DNA of 64,000 nt from Streptomyces albireticuli (GTDB lineage: Bacteria > Actinomycetota > Actinomycetes > Streptomycetales > Streptomycetaceae). The translations under genes were made by a program, and so were the position numbers. This document shows, in pieces, positions 56,657 through 64,000 of this stretch. The stretch spans positions 62,001-126,000 of the forward strand of contig NZ_JAJQQS010000008.1 of assembly GCF_021228125.1 (NCBI RefSeq). Direction: 5' to 3'. The notes below the pieces were generated by a model. That model did no database searches, was not told the origin of the DNA, and saw only the letters and a list, made by a program, of their open reading frames with translations. Every line of letters begins with the position of its first letter. The stretch's first letter is position 1.

Positions 56657-57651
56657 GCGGTAACCGGACGCACGTACGCCTCGGGCGCAGCGCGACCCTG
56701 GTCAGCCGGCTCTGGCTGGGCACGGTGAACTTCAGCGGGCGGGTCGAGGACGACGACGCCATGCGGCTCATGGACGCGGCGCTCGACCGCGGCCTCAACT
56801 GCGTGGACACGGCCGACATCTACGGCTGGCGCCTCTACAAGGGCCACACCGAGGAGCTCGTCGGCCGCTGGCTGGCCCGCTCCGGCGCCCGGCGCGAGGA
56901 CGTCCTCATCGCGACCAAGGTCGGCGAGGACATGAGCGAGCGCCTCAACGACGGCGGGCTGTCCGCCCGGCACATCATCGCCGCCTGCGAGCGGTCCCTG
57001 CGCCGCCTCGGCGTCGACCACATCGACCTGTACCAGATGCACCGCGTCGACCCGGCCGCCCCGTGGGACGAGATCTGGCAGGCCATGGACCGGCTGGTCG
57101 CCAGTGGCAAGGTCGGCTACGTCGGCTCGTCGAACTTCGCCGGCTGGAACATCGCCGCCGCGCAGGAGAGCGCCGCCCGCCGTCAGTCGTTCGGGCTGGT
57201 CTCCGAGCAGTGCCTGTACAACCTGGCCGTCCGCCACGCCGATCTGGAGCTGCTCCCCGCCGCCCGGGCCTACGGCCTCGGCGTCTTCGCCTGGTCGCCG
57301 CTGCACGGCGGACTGCTCAGCGGGGCGCTCGCGAAGCTGGCGGCCGGCACGGCGGTGAAATCCGCGCAGGGCCGGGCCCAGAAGCTGCTGCCCGAGACGC
57401 GGCCGCGCGTCGAGGCGTACGAGCGGTTCTGCGGGCGCGTCGGACGGGACCCGGCGGAGGTGGGACTGGCCTGGGTGCTGTCCCGGCCGGGGGTGAGCGG
57501 GGCGGTCATCGGGCCCCGCACGGTCGAGCAGCTCGACTCCGCGGTGCGGGCGCTCGACGTCGAGCTGTCCGGGGAGGAACTGGCCGAGCTGGACGCGATC
57601 TTCCCCCCGGTGGGGGGCGGCGGGGCGGCGCCCGGGGCCTGGGCGGGGTGA
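56653..57651 (+). CDS. Aldo/keto reductase, NDP-sugar 2,3-reductase (EryBII-like)
   Basis: A 332-residue aldo/keto reductase with DTADIYGWRLYKGHTEELVG (Asp/Tyr of the active site), LIATKVG (Lys), IDLYQMHRVD (His) and SNFAGWNIA. Members of this group in macrolide clusters reduce the 2,3-enediol-derived intermediate after 2,3-dehydration, giving 2,6-dideoxysugars. With the coupled 4-ketoreductase and the C-methyltransferase across the terminator, it fits an L-mycarose-type route. The 2,3-dehydratase, epimerase and NDP-glucose genes are not in the window. The last ten or so residues (GGGGAAPGAWAG) run into a degenerate repeat that continues past the stop. Confidence 0.78.
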   Translation: MSGNRTHVRLGRSATLVSRLWLGTVNFSGRVEDDDAMRLMDAALDRGLNCVDTADIYGWRLYKGHTEELVGRWLARSGARREDVLIATKVGEDMSERLNDGGLSARHIIAACERSLRRLGVDHIDLYQMHRVDPAAPWDEIWQAMDRLVASGKVGYVGSSNFAGWNIAAAQESAARRQSFGLVSEQCLYNLAVRHADLELLPAARAYGLGVFAWSPLHGGLLSGALAKLAAGTAVKSAQGRAQKLLPETRPRVEAYERFCGRVGRDPAEVGLAWVLSRPGVSGAVIGPRTVEQLDSAVRALDVELSGEELAELDAIFPPVGGGGAAPGAWAG

Positions 57652-57972
57652 GTTTTCCCTGGCGGGCCCCAGGGGGCGGCGCCTGGGCGGGGTGAGGCTT
57701 CCTCCGGCCGGGCCCCGGGCCCGGGCCTCCGAGCCCCCGGCCCCCTGGGCCGGGTGAGTTCCCCCGGCCGCCCGAGTGCCTCCCGGCTGGTCCGGGGAGG
57801 TACTCGGCCCTATTCCTGCCCACGCCCCGTGCTTCCCGGCCGCTGCCCAGTGCCTTCCCCTTCCCCTTCCCCTGCCCACGCCCTGTGCCTCCCGGCCACC
57901 GCCGGGCGACGCCCCCGGCCGGACGGCCGCGACGCACGCCGGGCGGGCCGGAACCTCCGGCCCGCCCGGCGT
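57637..57972. terminator. Convergent gap: degenerate repeats and a 17-bp terminator stem
   Basis: Between the convergent reductase and methyltransferase, GCCTGGGCGGGGTGAG occurs at 57637-57652 (over the reductase stop), 57681-57696 and, with two changes, 57743-57758. A 29-bp unit recurs at 57815-57843 and 57871-57899 (three mismatches), separated partly by CCTTCCCC tandem copies. A perfect 17-bp stem with 3-nt loop at 57936-57972 is the likely two-way terminator. No gene is seen. Confidence 0.8.
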
Positions 57973-57989
57973 CCTTCCCGCCCCGCGCC

Positions 57990-59222
57990 TCACACCACGC
58001 TCAGCCTCGGCAGCGGGAACACCAGCTTCCCGCCCCGGTCCCGGAAGTCCCGCTCGCGCTCCAGGAACCCCTCGCGGTAGATCCAGGGCAGCACCAGCAG
58101 CTGGTCCGGCTTCTGCGACCTGGCCTCCTCCTCGGAGACGATGGGGATGCCCGTCCCGGGCGTGAAGCGGCCGGCCTTCTCCTCGCTGACCTCGCCGATG
58201 CACGGCAGGTCCCGCTCGGTGAGCCCGCAGTACTGGAGGATCACATTGCCCTTCGTCGAGGCCCCGTACCCGAGGGTCAGCATGCCCGCCTCGCGGGAGC
58301 GGGCCAGGAAGGCGACGAGGGCGTCCCGCTGGTCCCGGACGCGCCGGGCGAAGGCGTCGAAGGGCGCCATCGTGTCGAGGCCGGCCGCCGCCTCGCGGGC
58401 CCGGATCCGGGCCAGGCCCGCCTCGTCCACCGGGTAGGGGGACCCCTTCCTGGCCAGGGTCGCGCAGAGGCTGCCGCCGTAGACGTCCGTGAGCTCGGCC
58501 TTCAGCACCGTCAGGCCCGCCCGCTCCGCCATCCACTCGATCTGCCGGAGCGCGTAGTACTCCAGGTGCTCGTGGCACACCACGTCGTAGGCGTCGGCCT
58601 CCAGCATGGCCGGCATATAGCTCTGCTCCAGCATCCAGACGCCGTCGTCGGCGAGGACGTCGTGGACGTCCCGCATGAAGCGCAGCGGGTCCGGCAGGTC
58701 GTAGAACATCGCGATCGACGTGACGACCTTCGCGCGCGCGGAGCCGAAGCGCTCCACGAACGCCTCCCGCGAGAAGTAGTCGACGACGAGCTCCACGTGC
58801 GGCGGGTACAGCTCGCGGAACTTTCCACCCGTCGGGTCCATGCCGACCAGGCGCGGGCCGTCCGCCGGGTAGCCGCGCAGCAGCGTCGAGTCGTTGCTGC
58901 CGATGTCGAGGACCAGGTCCCGCGGACCGAGCTCGACGAGCTCCCGGAGCGCCGCCACCTTCCCGTGCAGGTGATTGATCATGAACGGCCGGATGCCGGA
59001 GCGGTAGCCGTAGCCCTCCCCGTACATCAGGTCGGGGTCAGGGGTGTGGCGCAGCTGCACCAGGCCGCACCCGGCGGGGGAGCACCTGACGAGTTCCAGG
59101 GGGACCGAGGGGACGGGCTCGTCGCGGCGGGCCGGGAACACCCCGGTGAGCGCCTGCTCCCCCAGGTCCAGTACCGGAAGCAGTTCGTGGTTGGCGCAGA
59201 CGCGGCACGCGGTGATGATCAT
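57990..59222 (-). CDS. NDP-sugar 3-C-methyltransferase (TylCIII/EryBIII-like)
   Basis: 410 residues with the layout of deoxysugar C-methyltransferases: an N-terminal zinc site CRVC...CSPAGC, the SAM loop LVLDIGSNDSTLL, the family signature VCHEHLEYYAL and a C-terminal domain with GYGASTKGNVILQYCG. It should add the C-3 methyl of a branched sugar such as mycarose. ATG at 59222 overlaps the FkbH gene stop by 4 nt, with GAGAGGA upstream, so it is co-translated with the extender-unit genes rather than with the sugar reductases. An alternative role as the missing methyltransferase of the extender unit is less likely from family. Confidence 0.82.
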   Translation of the reverse strand: MIITACRVCANHELLPVLDLGEQALTGVFPARRDEPVPSVPLELVRCSPAGCGLVQLRHTPDPDLMYGEGYGYRSGIRPFMINHLHGKVAALRELVELGPRDLVLDIGSNDSTLLRGYPADGPRLVGMDPTGGKFRELYPPHVELVVDYFSREAFVERFGSARAKVVTSIAMFYDLPDPLRFMRDVHDVLADDGVWMLEQSYMPAMLEADAYDVVCHEHLEYYALRQIEWMAERAGLTVLKAELTDVYGGSLCATLARKGSPYPVDEAGLARIRAREAAAGLDTMAPFDAFARRVRDQRDALVAFLARSREAGMLTLGYGASTKGNVILQYCGLTERDLPCIGEVSEEKAGRFTPGTGIPIVSEEEARSQKPDQLLVLPWIYREGFLERERDFRDRGGKLVFPLPRLSVV

Positions 59223-60343
59223 CGGGTCCTCTCGGAAAGGTCAGGGGCCTCCAGATGGAGGGTGTCGGGGTCGGGCTGGGCGGACGGGACCAGATGCAGC
59301 CGGCCGACCGGGGGGCCGGAGTCGTCCGGCCGGTGGCCCGCGTCGGAGGCGTCCGGGCCCGTCAGGCACGGGCAGGGGTCCTCCTCGGCGCCGGTGAACC
59401 CGGCGAAGCGGTACGCGACTTCCATCATCCGGTTGCGCTCGGTGGGCCGGAAGTCGGCGGTCAGGTGCACGCCCGCCCGGTGCGCCTGCCCGGTCAGCCA
59501 GCGCAGGAGCGCGGTGCCGGCGCCCAGCGACACCACCCGGCACGAGGTGGCGAGCAGCTTGATCCGCCAGCTGACGGGGGTGCGGTGGACCAGGACGACG
59601 CCGACCGCGCCGTACGGGCCGAAGCGGTCGGTGACCGTGGTGACCAGCACCTCGTGGTCCGGGTCGTCGATCAGGGCGAGCAGGTCGGCCTCGGAGTAGT
59701 GCACGCCCGTCGCGTTCATCTGGCTGGTGCGCAGGGTGAGTTCCTCGACCCGGGACAGCTCGGCCGGGGTGGCGCGGGCGACCCGCATCCGGATGTCCAG
59801 CGAGCGCAGGAAGTCCGCGTCCGGCCCGTCGAACCCGGCGCGCTCGGCGTCCCGCCGGAACGACGCCTGGTACATCGAGCGGCGGCGGCGCGAGTCGACC
59901 GTGACCGTGGCCGGGCTGAACTCCGGCAGCGAGGTCAGCTCCGCGGCCTGCTCGGCGGTGTAGGCGCGGACCTCCGGCAGCGAGTGGAGGACCTCGGCGC
60001 GCTCGAAGGGCTGGTCGTCGATGAAGGCGACGGTGCCGAGCGCGAAGTTCAGGTCCTCGGCGATCGCCCGGACCGACGTGGACTTCGGCCCCCAGCCGAT
60101 CCTCGGCAGCACGAAGTACTCGGCCAGGCCGAGCTCCGTAAGGCGCGCCCAGGCGTGGTCGTGGTCATTCTTGCTCGCCACGGAGTTGAGGATGCCGCGC
60201 GAGTCCAGCTCGGCGACCGTCTCGCGCAGGCCCGGCCGCAGCCGCACCTCGCCGTCCTCCAGCAGGGTGCCCTGCCAGAGGGTGTTGTCGAGATCCCAGA
60301 CCAGGCACTTCACCGTGGCAGGGGCGGGGTTTTCCCGGTGCAC
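59219..60343 (-). CDS. FkbH-like glyceryl-ACP synthase (HAD family)
   Basis: 374 residues. The HAD motif CLVWDLDNTLW near the N-terminus holds the nucleophile Asp; SKNDHDHAW and FIDDQPFERAEV are conserved FkbH features. The C-terminal GNAT-like part contains WRIKLLATSCRVVSLGAGTALL. FkbH takes 1,3-bisphosphoglycerate, removes phosphate and loads glyceryl on the small ACP, first step to methoxy- or hydroxymalonyl-ACP. The GTG at 60343 is chosen for GAGGAGGGA 7 nt upstream; the frame itself is open for another 900 bp. There is a 47-bp gap to the dehydrogenase gene upstream. Confidence 0.9.
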   Translation of the reverse strand: MHRENPAPATVKCLVWDLDNTLWQGTLLEDGEVRLRPGLRETVAELDSRGILNSVASKNDHDHAWARLTELGLAEYFVLPRIGWGPKSTSVRAIAEDLNFALGTVAFIDDQPFERAEVLHSLPEVRAYTAEQAAELTSLPEFSPATVTVDSRRRRSMYQASFRRDAERAGFDGPDADFLRSLDIRMRVARATPAELSRVEELTLRTSQMNATGVHYSEADLLALIDDPDHEVLVTTVTDRFGPYGAVGVVLVHRTPVSWRIKLLATSCRVVSLGAGTALLRWLTGQAHRAGVHLTADFRPTERNRMMEVAYRFAGFTGAEEDPCPCLTGPDASDAGHRPDDSGPPVGRLHLVPSAQPDPDTLHLEAPDLSERTR

Positions 60344-60390
60344 AGTCGTTCCCTCCTCGTCGTGCGGCCGCGCCGGAACGCGGCCGGGCG

Positions 60391-61518
60391 TCATCCCGCG
60401 GTCGCCAACGCGTGCTGGGCCAGCATCAGTTCGCAGATCTCGCTGCTGCCCTCGATGATCTCCATGAGCTTGGCGTCGCGGAGCGCCCGCGCCACCGTGT
60501 GGCCGTCGCGGGAACCCGCGGAGGCCAGCACCTGCACCGCCCTGGCCGCGCCGCGCGCGGCGCCGGTGGCGGCGACGTGCTTGGCGAGGACGGCGGCGGT
60601 CACCATGTCCGGGCTGCCCTCGTCCCACAGGTCGCTCGCGTGCTCGCACGCCCGGCGGGCGCTCTGCTCGGCGACGAGCAGTCCGGCGAGGTGCCGGGCC
60701 ACGAGCTGGTGGTCGGCCAGCCTGACGCCGAACTGCTCGCGCGCCTTCGCGTGCCGGGCGGCGGCGGTCAGGCAGCCGCGCAGGATGCCCGTACAGCCCC
60801 AGGCCACGGACATCCGCCCGTAGGCCAGCGCCGTGGTCACGAGCAGGGCGGGGGTGCGGTCCACCCCCTGGAGCAGGGCGTCGGCGGGCAGCCGGACCCC
60901 GTCCAGCCGGATGTCGGCGTGGCCGGCCGCGCGGCAGCCGAGCGGGTCCTCGATCCGCTCGATCCGCACGCCGGGCGCGGACACGGGGACCACCACGGCG
61001 CCCGCGCCGTCCTCCGTGCGGCCGAACACCACGAGCAGGTCGGCGTAGGCGGCGTTGGTGGTCCACACCTTGGCGCCGTCGACGACGACCTCGTCGCCGT
61101 CGCGGGTGATGCGCGTCCGCAGGGCGGACAGGTCGCTGCCCGCCCCGGCCTCGCTGAAGGCGACGGCGGCCAGTTCCCCGCCGGTGAGCCGGGGGACGAG
61201 CGCGGCCTGCTGCCCGGGGCCGGCCAGCCGGCGCAGTGTCCAGGCGGCCATGCCCTGCGAGGTCATGACGCTGCGCAGGGAGCTGCACAGCGCGCCCACG
61301 TGGGCGGTGAGTTCACCGTTGCGCCTGCTGGAGAAGGCGAGGCCGCCGTGGGCCGCCGGCGCCTGGGCGCACAGCAGGCCCTTGGCGCCGAGGCCCCGCA
61401 GGGTGTCGAGCGGTATCCGGCCCGTGCGGTCCCACTCCGCGGCCCGGTCCCCGACCAGGTCGGTGAACAGCTCCTCGGGCCACGGCTCCGTCCCGCCGGC
61501 CGCCGTCGCCTCACTCAC
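60391..61518 (-). CDS. FkbI-like acyl-ACP dehydrogenase
   Basis: A 375-residue acyl-CoA-dehydrogenase-fold flavoprotein with AFSEAGAGSDLSALRTR, WTTNAAYADLLVVF, YGRMSVAWGCTGI and IIEGSSEICELMLAQ. In extender-unit operons the partner of FkbK completes oxidation of the ACP-bound C-3 alcohol toward the carboxyl group. GTG start at 61518; its start overlaps the ACP stop by 8 nt. Position between FkbH- and FkbJ-like genes makes a general fatty-acid role unlikely. Confidence 0.88.
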   Translation of the reverse strand: MSEATAAGGTEPWPEELFTDLVGDRAAEWDRTGRIPLDTLRGLGAKGLLCAQAPAAHGGLAFSSRRNGELTAHVGALCSSLRSVMTSQGMAAWTLRRLAGPGQQAALVPRLTGGELAAVAFSEAGAGSDLSALRTRITRDGDEVVVDGAKVWTTNAAYADLLVVFGRTEDGAGAVVVPVSAPGVRIERIEDPLGCRAAGHADIRLDGVRLPADALLQGVDRTPALLVTTALAYGRMSVAWGCTGILRGCLTAAARHAKAREQFGVRLADHQLVARHLAGLLVAEQSARRACEHASDLWDEGSPDMVTAAVLAKHVAATGAARGAARAVQVLASAGSRDGHTVARALRDAKLMEIIEGSSEICELMLAQHALATAG

Positions 61519-61834
61519 CGGCCGTGGTCCCGGCCGCGGCGGCGGCCCGGTCCCCGCCCAGCTTGTGGACGAGCCGGACCATCGCGTCCACGGTGCGGAA
61601 GTTGTCGAGCATCAGGTCGGCGCCGCTGATGGTGATCCCGTAGGTCTTCTCCAGGTGCACGACGAGCTGCATGGCGAACAGCGACGACATCCCGCCGACG
61701 GCGAACAGGTCCTGGTCGTGCTCCCACGTCGTCTTCGTGCGGGCGGCGAGGAAGCCGAGCAGCTCGTCGGCGATGCCGGCGCCGGCCGCGCCCGGGCCGG
61801 TGGCGGCGCCCGCCTGGTCGGAGGTCTTGGTCAT
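61511..61834 (-). CDS. FkbJ-like discrete acyl carrier protein
   Basis: 107 residues. The phosphopantetheine site lies in GGMSSLFAMQLVV, close to the VNSMFAMQL pattern of methoxymalonyl ACPs. A flexible Gly/Ala/Thr N-terminal tail of about 20 residues and an Ala/Thr tail at the end flank the carrier. It holds the glyceryl group and later the extender unit for a PKS AT domain. ATGA overlap with the upstream FkbK-like gene. Confidence 0.88.
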   Translation of the reverse strand: MTKTSDQAGAATGPGAAGAGIADELLGFLAARTKTTWEHDQDLFAVGGMSSLFAMQLVVHLEKTYGITISGADLMLDNFRTVDAMVRLVHKLGGDRAAAAAGTTAGE

Positions 61835-62715
61835 GGCGTGATCTCCTCGTATTCGTAGAATCCCCGGCCGCTCTTGCGGCCGAGCTCGCCCCGCCGGACC
61901 TTGTCCAGCAGCAGTTCGCTCGGGCGGAAGGCCGCGTCGCCGGTCCTCTCGTGCAGCACCCGGAGCGAGTCGGCGAGGTTGTCCAGGCCGATCAGGTCCG
62001 CGGTGGCCAGCGGGCCGGTGCGGTGACCGATGCAGTGGCGCATCAGCGCGTCCACGGTCTCCGGCCCGGCGCGGCCCTCACGCACCACCTCGATGGCGTC
62101 GTTGAGCATCCGGTGCAGCAGCCGGCTGGTGACGAAGCCGGGGCCGTCGCCGACGACGATGCCCTCGCGGCCCAGCCCGGCGAGCAGCTCCCGGACGGCC
62201 GTGGCGGCCCCGGCGCCGCTGCGCGGGCCGAGGATCACCTCCACCGTCCGGATCAGGTACGCCGGGTTCATGAAGTGCACACCGACGAGGTCCCCGGGGT
62301 GCGGCACGGCGTCGGCCATCTCCTCGATGGGCACCCCCGAGGTGTTGCTCACCAGAAGGGTGCCGGGGCGCACCGCCGCCGCGAGCTCCGCGAGCACCGC
62401 GGCCTTCTCCTTCGGGTCCTCGGTGACCGCCTCGATCACGGCGGCCGCCCCGGCGGCGGCGCCCGGCGTGCCCGCGGTGGTCAGCTCGCCGGGGCTCACC
62501 CCGGCGGGCAGCGCGCCCATCATCCGGGCCGTGCGCAGGTGCAGCCCGATCCGCTCGGGGGCGGTGGCGCACGCCTCGGGGGAGTGGTCGATCAGTCTGA
62601 CCGGGTGGCCGTGGCCGACGGCGAGCGCGGCGATGGCCGTGCCCATGACGCCCGCGCCCACCACGACGAGCGGGTCCTTCGCGATGTTGTCGGTGCTGTC
62701 GGTGTTGTCGGTCAC
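61831..62715 (-). CDS. FkbK-like 3-hydroxyacyl dehydrogenase
   Basis: 294 residues with the NAD site VVVGAGVMGTAIAAL, SNTSGVPIEEMA, VGVHFMNPAYLIRTVEVI and GPGFVTSRLLHRMLNDAIEV, all of the 3-hydroxyacyl-CoA dehydrogenase family. It oxidises glyceryl-ACP. It is the first gene of the leftward operon fkbK-fkbJ-fkbI-fkbH-C-methyltransferase. GTG at 62715 is used because of GGGAGG just upstream and because residues before it are out of family; an ORF to 62793 is open. No FkbG-type O-methyltransferase accompanies the set. Confidence 0.88.
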   Translation of the reverse strand: MTDNTDSTDNIAKDPLVVVGAGVMGTAIAALAVGHGHPVRLIDHSPEACATAPERIGLHLRTARMMGALPAGVSPGELTTAGTPGAAAGAAAVIEAVTEDPKEKAAVLAELAAAVRPGTLLVSNTSGVPIEEMADAVPHPGDLVGVHFMNPAYLIRTVEVILGPRSGAGAATAVRELLAGLGREGIVVGDGPGFVTSRLLHRMLNDAIEVVREGRAGPETVDALMRHCIGHRTGPLATADLIGLDNLADSLRVLHERTGDAAFRPSELLLDKVRRGELGRKSGRGFYEYEEITP

Positions 62716-63046
62716 CGGACCTCCCTGTTCCCCGGGGCGCCGACGGGAAAATGGGGCGCCTCCGGCCAGTGCCCTCTTCCGGGCGCCATTCACAGCAACA
62801 ATTCGGGATTCTCTCCCGGGGCATTCGCGTGATCCATGAATCCGGAAGGGACTGTGTCATCTCATGGCGAAGGCGGTGGCGGAGCCCCTCGGGAATGCAA
62901 TGCGAGGAGGTTGTACGGGATTTGCTCGGCGGCCGGGAACTATGTCATCTCACGCTTGCCGTATTCGCTGGCCGCCGCTTAGCGTGCGCCCCTCCGACCC
63001 CGCCTGGGCGTCATTCACGTGGACCGCACCCTATGAAGGGTTTCGC
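62716..63046. promoter_or_regulatory. Divergent promoter region with a 16-bp direct repeat
   Basis: This 331-bp gap separates the leftward extender-unit operon and the rightward glycosyltransferase. A 16-bp direct repeat, ACTRTGTCATCTCAYG, occurs at 62851-62866 and 62939-62954, 88 bp apart (eight turns of 11). That spacing suits paired binding of one regulator. No gene or terminator is seen. Confidence 0.45.
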
Positions 63047-64000
63047 ATGGCTCATATCGCTTTCTTCATCCTCCCTGTCGCCGGGCATGTGAATCCGACG
63101 CTGGGCGTGGCCGAGGAGCTGGTCGCCCGCGGGCACCGGGTGACCTACGCGCTGCCCGAGGGGATCGCGGACCGCGCCGTGCGCGTGGGCGCCGACGTCG
63201 TCACGTACCCCCTGGACAAGGAGCGGTTCCTGGCGCAGATGGTGCCCCGGCAGGACGCCGACGCCTATACGGACGAGGGCGAGTTCCTCAGCGTCCTGGA
63301 GTGGCTGCTGGACATGACCCGCGTGACGATGCCGCTGCTGGAGCCGCACTTCGCCGCGGACCGCCCCGACGTGATCGTCAACGACCCGTCCTCGCTGTGG
63401 ACGGGCCGGCTGCTCGCCGACCGCTGGGACATCCCCGTCATCCGCAGCACCCCGACCTACGCGGCCAACGAGCACTGGTCGCTGCATCCGCCCGTCGACT
63501 CGGCCGAGCCGCCGGACGACCCCGAGCTGCACGACCTGCTCGCGCGGATCGGGCGGCTGCTGGAGGAGGAGGGCGCCAAGGGCGACCTCGCCGCCTTCAC
63601 CGAGGTGCTCCACGGCGGGCCCGCCCTGCTCTACATGCCGCGCTCCTTCCAGTACGCGGGCGACACCTTCGACGACCTGCACCACTTCGTCGGCCCGTGC
63701 TCGCCCAAGGCCGCCTTCCACGGCACGTGGGAGCCGCCGGGCGACGACAGGCCGCTGGTCATGGTGAGCCTCGGCACGCTCTACAACGAGCGCCCGGAGT
63801 TCTTCCGCACCTGTGTCGAGGCGTTCCGCGACGAGCCGTGGAACATCGTCCTGGTGCTCGGCGGCGGCCTCACCCCGGAGCAGCTCGGCCCGGTGCCGGA
63901 CAACGTCCAGGTGCGCGACTTCGTCCCGCACGGCGACGTCCTGCCGCACGCGTCCCTCGTGGTGAACCACGGCGGGATGAGCACGGCCATGGACGCCTTC
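63047..64000 (+). CDS. MGT-family (GT1) glycosyltransferase, 3'-truncated
   Basis: 318 residues are visible and the frame is open to the end of the window. The N-terminus AHIAFFILPVAGHVNPTLG and the later LVVNHGGMSTAMDAF donor-binding segment match macrolide glycosyltransferases such as OleD/OleI. In those enzymes a His lies two residues before the GHVNP glycine-histidine pair; here that place is Ala12, so the usual catalytic base is missing. It may glycosylate the macrolactam with the deoxysugar, or be a resistance-type glucosyltransferase. ATG at 63047 follows AAGGG 7 nt upstream. Confidence 0.85.
   Translation, partial: MAHIAFFILPVAGHVNPTLGVAEELVARGHRVTYALPEGIADRAVRVGADVVTYPLDKERFLAQMVPRQDADAYTDEGEFLSVLEWLLDMTRVTMPLLEPHFAADRPDVIVNDPSSLWTGRLLADRWDIPVIRSTPTYAANEHWSLHPPVDSAEPPDDPELHDLLARIGRLLEEEGAKGDLAAFTEVLHGGPALLYMPRSFQYAGDTFDDLHHFVGPCSPKAAFHGTWEPPGDDRPLVMVSLGTLYNERPEFFRTCVEAFRDEPWNIVLVLGGGLTPEQLGPVPDNVQVRDFVPHGDVLPHASLVVNHGGMSTAMDAF

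Noticed and set aside
55462..57651. A 729-codon frame covering the two sugar genes
   Set aside because: Its first part lies out of frame over the 4-ketoreductase and is Arg-rich nonsense. Only the last 332 codons are the real aldo/keto reductase.
59219..61288. A 689-codon frame for the FkbH-like gene
   Set aside because: Codons before 60343 overlap the dehydrogenase gene in another frame and lack similarity. A strong ribosome site marks the GTG at 60343.

Overview
The window is GC-rich actinomycete DNA, almost certainly Streptomyces. Third codon positions are strongly G/C, GTG starts are common, genes overlap as ATGA or GTGA, and there is a typical Streptomyces intergenic inverted-repeat element. 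It holds most of one secondary-metabolite cluster: a type I modular polyketide synthase (PKS) locus primed by a beta-amino acid, the vicenistatin/fluvirucin/incednine class of macrolactams. Both ends are cut: a PKS gene runs off the left edge and a glycosyltransferase off the right.

Layout. 1-26264: two PKS genes, the first 5'-truncated (end of one module plus two KS-AT-DH-KR-ACP modules), the second with KS-AT-DH-KR-ACP, KS-AT-DH-ER-KR-ACP and KS-AT-ACP. 26382-33140: the starter set in the order vinJ-K-L-M-N-O, with M and N fused into one two-adenylation-domain protein. 33528-44534: the first PKS of the line, with an N-terminal loading ACP and two KS-AT-DH-KR-ACP modules. 44612-50443: a sulfation block, made of a sulfotransferase and a type II thioesterase transcribed leftward and, divergently, cysQ-cysD-cysNC, which make PAPS and clear PAP. 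50559-55328: an Rrf2 regulator, a divergent FAD/NAD-binding protein fused to a TPR region, an XRE regulator and a SnoaL-like protein. 55661-59222: deoxysugar genes (4-ketoreductase, 2,3-reductase, C-methyltransferase) consistent with an L-mycarose-type 3-C-methyl sugar. 59219-62715: an FkbH-FkbI-FkbJ-FkbK set for hydroxymalonyl- or methoxymalonyl-ACP. 63047-end: an MGT-family glycosyltransferase.

How it works together (inference from families). An amino acid is activated by the second adenylation domain, loaded on the free ACP and decarboxylated by the PLP enzyme. It is capped with alanine by the first adenylation domain, then moved by the VinK-like acyltransferase to the loading ACP. The PKS extends it to a polyene; nearly every AT carries malonyl motifs and nearly every module has active KR and DH. 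The VinJ-like amidohydrolase removes the alanyl cap before lactam closure. A sugar and an oxygenated extender unit are then expected in the product.

The most unusual part is the dedicated PAPS supply/use/clearance cassette. It suggests a sulfated macrolactam, or sulfation used as a chemical step. I do not recall a sulfated member of this class, but I could not search.
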